The notes under the pieces: generated by a model | The model's input: only the letters and a program-made list of their open reading frames with translations | Told to the model about the DNA's origin: nothing | Database searches by the model: none | Made by a program: the position numbers and the translations under genes | Shown here: piece after piece, positions 1-5,360 of the stretch | How positions within the stretch are numbered: position 1 is the stretch's first letter | Layout of the letters: the number at the start of each line of letters is the position of its first letter | NCBI GenBank assembly: GCA_937889485.1 | Contig: CALAPG010000158.1 | Coordinates: 1 to 5,360, forward strand | DNA: 5,360 nucleotides | DNA from: an uncultured Moraxella sp. | GTDB taxonomy: Bacteria; Pseudomonadota; Gammaproteobacteria; Pseudomonadales; Moraxellaceae | Reading direction: 5' to 3'

Positions 1-2783
1 GCACCCAGCCGATGACCGACCGCGGTGAAGCGCATATTTTGGAGCATACCAGTCTGTGTGGCTCAGAAAAATATCCTGTACGTGACCCGTTTTTTAGCAT
101 GATTAAGCGCTCGCTTAATACCTTTATGAATGCGTTTACCGCAGCGGATTGGACGGCGTATCCGTTTGCCACCCAAAATCGCCAAGATTATTTTAACCTG
201 CTGTCGGTGTATTTGGATGCCACGTTTTTTCCAAACCTTGACCCTTTAGATTTTGCCCAAGAAGGGATTCGCGTGGAGCTTGATGACCACGGCAAACCGC
301 AGTATAAGGGCATTGTGTTTAACGAGATGAAAGGGGCGATGAGTGGCGAGATTGACCAGCTGTATCATAGTTTGGCGCGTCATCTGTTTCCCACCACCAC
401 GTATCATTACAATTCTGGCGGTGAGCCTGCTGCCATTACCGAATTGACCCATGCTGATTTGGTCAAGTTTCATCATAGCCACTATCACCCAAGCAATGCG
501 GTGGTGATGAGTTTTGGCAATATCCCTGTAGCAGAGACCCAAGCGCGTATCCATGACGATGCGCTCGCGGTGGTAGGCAAAGCCTTTGGCAAGGGGCAAA
601 AACACGCGTCACGGTTGGAGCAGGCGTTAAGCGCACCTGTGGCGGTGACGGAGCGCTACCATGTGGATAGCGTCAAGCCCAAACAAACCCATCATGTCAT
701 GGCGTGGTTATTGCCGTCTATTTTGGATGGTAAGCAGCGCCTTGCCATGCGTTTATTAGAAGGCGTTTTGGTGGAACACGCAGGTTCGCCGCTTCGGGCA
801 TACCTAGATAGCCATCCGCTGGCATCTGCCCCAACGCCGCTACTAGGACTAGATGATAGCCACTATCAGATGGTGTTTTATGCAGGGGTGCGCGGCTCTG
901 AGCCTGAGCATGGCGATGCCATTGAGCAAGGGATTTTGGACTTACTCAAACAAGTGGCAGACCAGCCTGTGGACAGTGAAGCCATTGAGACCATTTTGCA
1001 CCAAATTGAGATTGACCAGCGTCACGTGGGCGGCGATAGTATGCCGTACGGGCTTAATTTGATGCTTGAAGGCTTTAGCACCGCCATCCATGATGGCAAC
1101 CCAATGCACGTATGGGATATTGATGAAAACCTACAATGGCTGCGTGAGCAAGTCCAACACCCTGATTTTATTGCCAATTTAATCCGCACCCATTTGCTAG
1201 ACAATCCGCACCGAGTGCGCTTGACGCTTGTCCCAGACGCAAGCCTCGCCAAGCAGCAAGCCAAAGCAGAGCAAGCCAAACTTGACACCATCGAAGCGGC
1301 TCTTAGCGATGACACGCGCGATGCGCTCATCAGCCAAGCCCAAGCCCTTGCCAAACGCCAAGCCACGCCCGATGATGTGGATTTATTGCCCAAAGTGGGG
1401 CTGGCGGATATTCCTGCCGAGATTCAGTTTAAGACAGGGCGCAAGGTGGCTATCACCTTACAAGGTCTGCCAAGCACCCTGTATGAGTATGAAGCAGGCA
1501 CCAATGGGCTGTATTATTATCAAGTGATTATTCCTCTTGATGGGCATGACGCCATCATCAATCACCCTGATTTGCCAACGTATCTCACACTCATCAGCGA
1601 AGTAGGCACTCTCAAACACAATGCGCTTGAATTCCAAGCCCTGCAAGCACGCCATTCTAGCGGCGTGACCGTGCGGGTCAGCCAGCGCACATCGCCTGAC
1701 AACCCCGAAAAAATGGATAGCTTTTTGGTGGTGGCAACGCGTTCATTGTCACGCAAGTTAGAGGCGATTGATTTACTCAAACAAGTGGTGGATGACACTA
1801 TTTTTACAGAATACGCACGCATTGAAGAGCTACTCACCCAAAAACAAATGGGCTGGCAATCGCGCCTAGCAGGGGCAGGTCATGCCTACGCCATGCAAAC
1901 GGCGAGCCGCAATACCAGCAAAATCGCGCGCCTAGAATACGTGCGCGGTGGTTTGCCTGCGCTCAATGACTTAACACAGTTTTTGCAACAAGCCGAGCAA
2001 GATAGCAGTGCGTGGCAACAGCTTGGCGAGCGCTTGGCAGCCTTACACGCTTATATCAAAGCCTTGCCCAAACAAGCCTTGATTATCGCCGAAACTGAAA
2101 CCTTGCCAACCCTAACCCAAGCCATTAGCGACAGCTGGCAACAGCCGACAACGCTGCCGACCACCCTGTTGGCGGCATCGCCCATCACTACCGATAGCGG
2201 TGATATTGCGTGGCTGGCACAAACCAACGTGTTTCATCATGCCCTAGTGTTCACTGCCGTGCCAACTGACCACGCCGATGCCCCTGCCTTGATGGTGCTA
2301 TCTGGGGTGCTACGCAACAACTACTTGCATCGCACCATTCGTGAGCAAGGCGGTGCGTATGGCGGCGGTGCTAGCTATGACAGCAATGCGTGTGCGTTTA
2401 AGTTTTATAGCTACCGTGACCCACGAGACCAAGCCACGTTTGATGATTTCTTGGCAAGTATTGATTGGTTATTGGCACAAACTGCCAGTGACAAAACCGA
2501 TGCGTGGCTAGAAGAAGCGATTTTGGGTTTGATGGCAGGGATGGATAAGCCTGCAAGCCCTGCTGGCGAAGCGGTCAAGGCGCTATTTGCCGAGCTGCAT
2601 GGGCGCGGCAAAGATTGGCAGCAAGCCATGCGCGCCAAAATTTTGGCGGTGACACTTGATGACTTGCAGCGCGTGGCAACCACTTATCTTAAAGACAAGC
2701 CATTCACTCGTGCCAGCCTTGCACCGTTTGATAAAGCTGAACTCATGCAAAAAATGGGGTTTAAAGTGGAAAAAGTTGCCTAA
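1..2783 (+). CDS. M16C family zinc metallopeptidase (PreP/insulinase-like), 5' partial
   Basis: Large zinc peptidase that, by family knowledge, degrades short unfolded peptides inside a closed two-half chamber; the bacterial substrate is not known from sequence. The reading frame is open from base 3, so the ATG at 12 is internal; about 45-50 N-terminal residues probably lie outside the window, and any signal peptide cannot be judged. Numbering from that ATG (923 residues): the inverted zinc motif HILEH gives ligands His8 and His12 with catalytic base Glu11, and Glu105 in FNEMKG is the expected third ligand, at PreP-like spacing. A second M16 domain runs to about 400, followed by a charged Ala/Gln/Lys-rich helical linker (about 405-460), the M16C-associated region (about 461-700) and the C-terminal M16 domain. 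The latter carries REQGGAYGGG with Arg777 and Tyr783, the substrate-binding pair of PreP enzymes. Length fits the usual 970-990 residues. It ends at TAA 2781-2783, just before the terminator, and is convergent with the next gene. Family assignment is secure; localisation and substrate are not. Confidence 0.95.
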   Translation, partial: TQPMTDRGEAHILEHTSLCGSEKYPVRDPFFSMIKRSLNTFMNAFTAADWTAYPFATQNRQDYFNLLSVYLDATFFPNLDPLDFAQEGIRVELDDHGKPQYKGIVFNEMKGAMSGEIDQLYHSLARHLFPTTTYHYNSGGEPAAITELTHADLVKFHHSHYHPSNAVVMSFGNIPVAETQARIHDDALAVVGKAFGKGQKHASRLEQALSAPVAVTERYHVDSVKPKQTHHVMAWLLPSILDGKQRLAMRLLEGVLVEHAGSPLRAYLDSHPLASAPTPLLGLDDSHYQMVFYAGVRGSEPEHGDAIEQGILDLLKQVADQPVDSEAIETILHQIEIDQRHVGGDSMPYGLNLMLEGFSTAIHDGNPMHVWDIDENLQWLREQVQHPDFIANLIRTHLLDNPHRVRLTLVPDASLAKQQAKAEQAKLDTIEAALSDDTRDALISQAQALAKRQATPDDVDLLPKVGLADIPAEIQFKTGRKVAITLQGLPSTLYEYEAGTNGLYYYQVIIPLDGHDAIINHPDLPTYLTLISEVGTLKHNALEFQALQARHSSGVTVRVSQRTSPDNPEKMDSFLVVATRSLSRKLEAIDLLKQVVDDTIFTEYARIEELLTQKQMGWQSRLAGAGHAYAMQTASRNTSKIARLEYVRGGLPALNDLTQFLQQAEQDSSAWQQLGERLAALHAYIKALPKQALIIAETETLPTLTQAISDSWQQPTTLPTTLLAASPITTDSGDIAWLAQTNVFHHALVFTAVPTDHADAPALMVLSGVLRNNYLHRTIREQGGAYGGGASYDSNACAFKFYSYRDPRDQATFDDFLASIDWLLAQTASDKTDAWLEEAILGLMAGMDKPASPAGEAVKALFAELHGRGKDWQQAMRAKILAVTLDDLQRVATTYLKDKPFTRASLAPFDKAELMQKMGFKVEKVA

Positions 2784-2794
2784 CCTAACCGATT

Positions 2795-2830
2795 AAAAAA
2801 ACGCCCTAAGCTAAGTTAGGGCGTTTTTTT
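2795..2830. terminator. Bidirectional rho-independent terminator
   Basis: A perfect 9-bp stem, ACGCCCTAA (2801-2809) with TTAGGGCGT (2816-2824), closes a 6-base loop, GCTAAG. It is flanked by six A (2795-2800) that pair with six T (2825-2830), giving a 15-bp hairpin with a T tract on either strand. It lies between the stop of the plus-strand peptidase gene (12 bases upstream) and the stop of the minus-strand hydrolase gene (about 40 bases away), so it can end transcripts from both sides. The rest of the 2784-2869 gap shows nothing else recognisable. Confidence 0.93.
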
Positions 2831-2869
2831 ATGCTATTACCGCTGGTCTGATGCGGGCTGATTTTACTC

Positions 2870-3574
2870 TCAAACCACCACCAATTCAATGCTGCCCAGT
2901 CCATCAATTTGCGCAAGCATTTTATCGCCTTTGACCACCGCGCCCACCCCCGCTGGCGTCCCCGTAAAAATCAAATCGCCTGCCTTAAGCTCAAAGAGTT
3001 CTGATAAGTTAGCAATGGTCTCTGCCACATTCCAAATCAACTGATTGATATTGCCTTGTTGTTTGGGTTCGCCATTGACAGACAGCGAAATAGCCGCATT
3101 TTGTATATCGACAGTAGCCACAGGATAAATCTCTCCGATGGGGGCAGCATAATCAAACGCTTTGCCAATCTCCCACGGGCGACCGTTTTGTTTCATCGCG
3201 TTTTGCAAATCGCGGCGAGTCATATCCAGTCCCACTGCATAGCCAAAAATCAGGTCTTTGGCTTGTTCGGCGCTAAGATTTGCCCCATCTTGCCCAATCG
3301 CTACCACCAGCTCCACTTCATAATGTAGATTTTGGGTTTTGGGTGGATACGGTAAATCATTTACTTTATTCGGTGATACAGGGATTATCGACTGAGCATC
3401 GTTGGCTTTACAAAAGAAAAATGGCGGCTCACGCGTTGGGTCGCTGCCCATTTCTCTCGCATGGTCAGCATAGTTACGCCCCACACAGTAGACGCGGCGC
3501 ACAGGAAAAAATTGGTCGGTATTATGGATGGGCAAACCCACCACCGACATGGGTGGAAAAATATAGTGCATCAT
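2870..3574 (-). CDS. Fumarylacetoacetate hydrolase family protein, FAHD1/YcgM-like
   Basis: Probable cytosolic Mg/Mn-dependent enzyme of 234 residues cleaving C-C bonds in acylpyruvate-type substrates, or decarboxylating oxaloacetate as FAHD1 does. The N-terminal CVGRNYADHAREMG block holds His38 and Glu41, matching the catalytic His/Glu of FAHD1. HYEVEL supplies metal ligands Glu86 and Glu88, GLDMTRRD supplies Asp117, and Lys138 lies in GKAFD; the spacings 88-117-138 equal those of human FAHD1. The FTGTPAGVG turn at 203-211 is the family signature. A small oddity is Lys56-Ala57 where I recall Lys-Pro in many relatives. Start: the ATG at 3572-3574 directly abuts the TAA of the upstream exonuclease gene, with a second ATG codon next. 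Only a weak AGG-containing ribosome site precedes it, so translation is probably coupled. ATG 3548-3550 (Met9) is a poorer alternative. It may be a fumarylpyruvate hydrolase, whose sequences are similar, but no gentisate-pathway gene is nearby. Last gene before the shared terminator. Confidence 0.92.
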   Translation of the reverse strand: MMHYIFPPMSVVGLPIHNTDQFFPVRRVYCVGRNYADHAREMGSDPTREPPFFFCKANDAQSIIPVSPNKVNDLPYPPKTQNLHYEVELVVAIGQDGANLSAEQAKDLIFGYAVGLDMTRRDLQNAMKQNGRPWEIGKAFDYAAPIGEIYPVATVDIQNAAISLSVNGEPKQQGNINQLIWNVAETIANLSELFELKAGDLIFTGTPAGVGAVVKGDKMLAQIDGLGSIELVVV

Positions 3575-4468
3575 TTATTCTGCCTGTAGGGTTTGATTTT
3601 GTATAGTGGGCTGGGTGGTGGTTTCGTTTGCTTCGTTTGCTTCTTTTTCTGCTTGGATAGAATTGTTAGAGATTTTTTCTGGGCTCAGGGTGGGCTGCCA
3701 CGCTTGCAAAAATTTTGCATGACGTAGGCTACCGTCATCATGATGGATACTTTGCAAATAGTCTTTGGTCAAATTTTCCCACTGCTGGCTCTGCTCGGCT
3801 GAGAATTGCCCTGTCAGCCGCTGATAGCGTAAAAAAATCAGCCACGTGTTGAGCACATCGCTTTCGCAGTAGTTGGTGAGCTTATCCCACGCGCCTGCCT
3901 GCACCATCGGCACCACATCATAGCCATCAAGGTCTTGCTTGCCTGCAAAACCGCACATGGATGCCACGACATCGAGTTTTTGTGAGGTGCTACTCATGGC
4001 AAGTTTCACCATCAAATCGGTATGGCGGTCGTGGTAGCGGTTGATGTAGTTGTTGTATTTCATCTCGCCTGTTTGGCTAAATAGCTTGGGCGCGGTCAGT
4101 CCATGCTGCAGCGCGCGATACACCATGACGGGGATGTCAAAGCCTTTACCATTCCAGCTGACTAGCAGCGGATTTTTTTCAATGGCGTTAAAAAAGGTTT
4201 GTATCATCTGTGCTTCACTGTGGTCTGCAAGCGATAAGGATTTGAGGGTGATGTTGCCATTTGCCACCCACAGCACCGATAGGCAAGCCACTTGGTGCAA
4301 GGGCAGCGGCATAAATGGGTGCCCAACATCGTGCTCACGCAGTGCCATGAGTTTGGTCATGGCATCGCTATCGGATAAATCTGCTAACTCAGGGTACAGG
4401 CGTTTGCCTGTGGTGACATCGGGGATGGTTTCGATATCAAATACTAAAATCGGTAGGGTATTTGCCAT
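3575..4468 (-). CDS. DEDDy 3'-5' exonuclease, PolB-exonuclease-like family
   Basis: Predicted metal-dependent 3'-5' exonuclease of 297 residues, related to the proofreading domain of family B DNA polymerases but free-standing with no polymerase domain (DNA_pol_B_exo2 type). Its physiological substrate, DNA or RNA, is not established by the sequence. ExoI is VFDIET near the N-terminus with Asp11 and Glu13. ExoII is SWNGKGFDIPV with Asn106 and Asp111. ExoIII is YCESD with Tyr200 and Asp204, the Y-x3-D spacing that defines the DEDDy subclass. All four acidic metal ligands are present, so it should be active. HTDLM (149-153) and the KLDVVASMCGFAGK stretch fit the family core. After about residue 262 the tail is low-complexity, rich in Glu, Asn, Gln and Thr, and includes EANEANE encoded by a DNA tandem repeat; it is probably disordered. 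The start is supported by AAGGAAG five bases upstream. It lies 37 bases after cysM and immediately before the hydrolase gene, consistent with one operon. Confidence 0.92.
   Translation of the reverse strand: MANTLPILVFDIETIPDVTTGKRLYPELADLSDSDAMTKLMALREHDVGHPFMPLPLHQVACLSVLWVANGNITLKSLSLADHSEAQMIQTFFNAIEKNPLLVSWNGKGFDIPVMVYRALQHGLTAPKLFSQTGEMKYNNYINRYHDRHTDLMVKLAMSSTSQKLDVVASMCGFAGKQDLDGYDVVPMVQAGAWDKLTNYCESDVLNTWLIFLRYQRLTGQFSAEQSQQWENLTKDYLQSIHHDDGSLRHAKFLQAWQPTLSPEKISNNSIQAEKEANEANETTTQPTIQNQTLQAE
3623..3640 (-). repeat. Tandem 9-bp repeat (2 copies) in exonuclease tail
   Basis: On the plus strand TTCGTTTGC occurs twice in a row (3623-3631 and 3632-3640), followed by a further TTC. It is in frame and reads as Glu-Ala-Asn twice, then Glu, on the minus strand (about residues 277-283). 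A multiple of three, it can gain or lose copies without breaking the frame. Confidence 0.85.
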
Positions 4469-4472
4469 GTGA

Positions 4473-4479
4473 CTTCCTT
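4473..4479 (-). promoter_or_regulatory. Ribosome binding site of the exonuclease gene
   Basis: Read on the minus strand this is AAGGAAG, followed by CAC plus the preceding TCA bases up to the ATG at 4466-4468, a purine-rich site about five bases from the start. It fixes the exonuclease start codon and indicates independent ribosome loading after the cysM stop, unlike the downstream hydrolase gene, which lacks a comparable site. Confidence 0.8.
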
Positions 4480-4482
4480 GTA

Positions 4483-4512
4483 GTGTGAGCCAATGTTAGC
4501 CAGTGTTAGCCT
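4483..4512. repeat. Three imperfect 10-bp tandem units at the cysM/exonuclease junction
   Basis: Plus-strand units GTGTGAGCCA (4483-4492), ATGTTAGCCA (4493-4502) and GTGTTAGCCT (4503-4512) follow one another without gaps and differ at one to three positions. The third unit contains the cysM stop codon (TTA at 4506-4508, TAA on the minus strand). The repeat fills most of the 37-base gap and ends just upstream of the exonuclease ribosome site. No hairpin forms from it, so it does not look like a terminator. It probably arose by local duplication of the cysM end. Confidence 0.75.
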
Positions 4513-5360
4513 ATAGATGCGTCATCTTTGACGCCATACAAGCCTGTTGAAAGATACCTATCGCCGCGGTCACAGACAATAAAAGCAATCACGGCATCAG
4601 GGTGGTCTTTGGCAATCTGATAGGCTGCCCATGCCGCCCCGCCTGAGGATACCCCTGCAAACACCCCTTCTTCCTTGGCAAGTTTACGCATAAATACTTC
4701 GGCATCGTGCTGGTCGATATCCATGATGGTATCCACCCAACTTGGCTCAAAAATCTTGGGCAAATACTCTGGGCTCCAGCGGCGAATCCCTGCAATGTTC
4801 GCGCCTTCAGCAGGTTGTAGCCCAACAATCTGCACGTTGGGGTTTTGTTCTTTTAGATAGCTTGCCACGCCCATGATGGTGCCTGTGGTGCCCATTGAGC
4901 TGATAAAATGGGTAATTTTGCCGTCTGTCTGCTGCCAAATTTCAGGGCCTGTGGTGAGATAATGGGCGCGTTTGTTGTCGGGGTTATTAAACTGGTCAAG
5001 TACCAAGCCCTTGCCTGCTGCTTGCATCTGCTGCGCCAAGTCACGCGCCACCTCCATGTTGTCAACTTCAATCAGCGTTGCCCCATACGCTGCCATCGCG
5101 TCTTTGCGCTCTTGGGTAGAATTGCTGGGCATGATAAGGGTCATGGCATAGCCGCGCATAGCTGCCACCATGGCAAGGGCGATGCCTGTGTTGCCACTGG
5201 TGGCTTCTATCAAGGTATCACCTGATTTGATACTGCCACGCTGCTCGGCTTGATAAATCATGTTAAAGGCGGCGCGGTCTTTGACTGAGCCTGCGGGGTT
5301 ATTGCCTTCTAATTTTGCCAAAATGGTGGCACGACTGGGTGAAAACCGTGCCAATCGCAC
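4506..5360 (-). CDS. cysM: Cysteine synthase B (O-acetylserine sulfhydrylase B), 5' partial
   Basis: PLP-dependent cytosolic enzyme joining O-acetylserine with sulfide, or with thiosulfate as known for CysM, to make cysteine or S-sulfocysteine. The visible 284 residues run off the window edge. Matching Lys27 here to Lys41 of E. coli CysM shows about 14 residues missing, and the GTG at 5358-5360 is an internal Val codon. EGNNPAGSVKDRAA contains the PLP-binding Lys27 and is diagnostic of CysM rather than CysK. EATSGNTGIALAM (52-64) is the substrate-binding loop. SSMGTTGTIMG is the glycine-rich loop that holds the PLP phosphate. GPEIWQQT, GIRRW and CDRGDRYLSTG near the C-terminus are also CysM-like. 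The C-terminal tail after YLSTG is short and ends Ala-Ser-Ile-Gly. Total length would be close to the usual 300. It is the first visible gene of the minus-strand set; its promoter lies outside the window, so sulfur-responsive control cannot be judged. Confidence 0.97.
   Translation of the reverse strand: MRLARFSPSRATILAKLEGNNPAGSVKDRAAFNMIYQAEQRGSIKSGDTLIEATSGNTGIALAMVAAMRGYAMTLIMPSNSTQERKDAMAAYGATLIEVDNMEVARDLAQQMQAAGKGLVLDQFNNPDNKRAHYLTTGPEIWQQTDGKITHFISSMGTTGTIMGVASYLKEQNPNVQIVGLQPAEGANIAGIRRWSPEYLPKIFEPSWVDTIMDIDQHDAEVFMRKLAKEEGVFAGVSSGGAAWAAYQIAKDHPDAVIAFIVCDRGDRYLSTGLYGVKDDASIG

Noticed and set aside
12..14. ATG at 12 as the start of the M16C peptidase gene
   Set aside because: It lies only seven codons before the HILEH zinc motif; family members have about 50 residues before that motif and the frame is open to the window edge, so the start is upstream.
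1250..1370. Dense CAAGCC/CCAAGC words suggesting a repeat array
   Set aside because: They follow from an Ala/Gln/Lys-rich helical linker written with a limited codon set; spacing is irregular.
1022..1393. 123-codon open frame on the minus strand inside the peptidase gene
   Set aside because: Ser/Ala/Arg-rich shadow translation of the helical linker region, without family motifs or a plausible ribosome site.
3548..3550. Met9 as the start of the FAH-family gene
   Set aside because: No ribosome site precedes it, while the upstream double ATG sits exactly at the preceding stop codon, a usual coupled arrangement.
4050..4472. 140-codon open frame on the plus strand opposite the exonuclease gene
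   Set aside because: It is wholly antisense to a well-supported gene, has Ser/Cys-rich composition typical of shadow frames and no recognisable motif.
4920..4929. GCCGTCTGTC resembling the Neisseria DNA uptake sequence GCCGTCTGAA
   Set aside because: Only eight of ten bases match, it lies within cysM coding sequence, and no exact copy occurs in the window.
5358..5360. GTG at the window edge as the cysM start
   Set aside because: Alignment of Lys27 with E. coli CysM Lys41 places this codon around residue 15, so it is an internal valine.

Overview
The window looks like an ordinary, compact piece of bacterial chromosome. Protein sequence style and roughly even base composition suggest a gammaproteobacterium, perhaps of the family Moraxellaceae (Moraxella or Psychrobacter relatives). 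That placement is inferred from remembered family sequences and is not proven here. I see no insertion sequence, integrase, CRISPR array, tRNA or rRNA.

Layout: the left half (1-2783, plus strand) is one long gene, cut at its 5' end by the window edge, for a large zinc metallopeptidase of the M16C (presequence protease / PreP) type. An 86-base gap follows. It holds a strong A-stem-T hairpin (about 2795-2830) that should terminate transcription from both sides. The right half is a minus-strand gene set read from right to left: cysM (cysteine synthase B, 5' end beyond position 5360), then a DEDDy 3'-5' exonuclease of the PolB-exonuclease-like family (3575-4468), then a FAHD1-like fumarylacetoacetate hydrolase family enzyme (2870-3574).

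The three minus-strand genes are very tightly packed. There are 37 bases between cysM and the exonuclease and none between the exonuclease stop and the next ATG. They are therefore probably one transcript ending at the shared terminator. CysM makes cysteine from O-acetylserine. The hydrolase probably acts on acylpyruvates or oxaloacetate. The exonuclease is a nucleic acid enzyme of unknown specific role. No obvious pathway links the three, so the grouping may simply be conserved gene order. The M16C peptidase is convergent and probably unrelated in function.

All four proteins keep their expected catalytic residues and none shows a frameshift. The second-look points are modest: a three-copy 10-base repeat at the cysM stop, a tandem 9-base repeat in the exonuclease tail, the stop/start abutment, and the shared terminator. 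I found no convincing evidence of a previously undescribed system.
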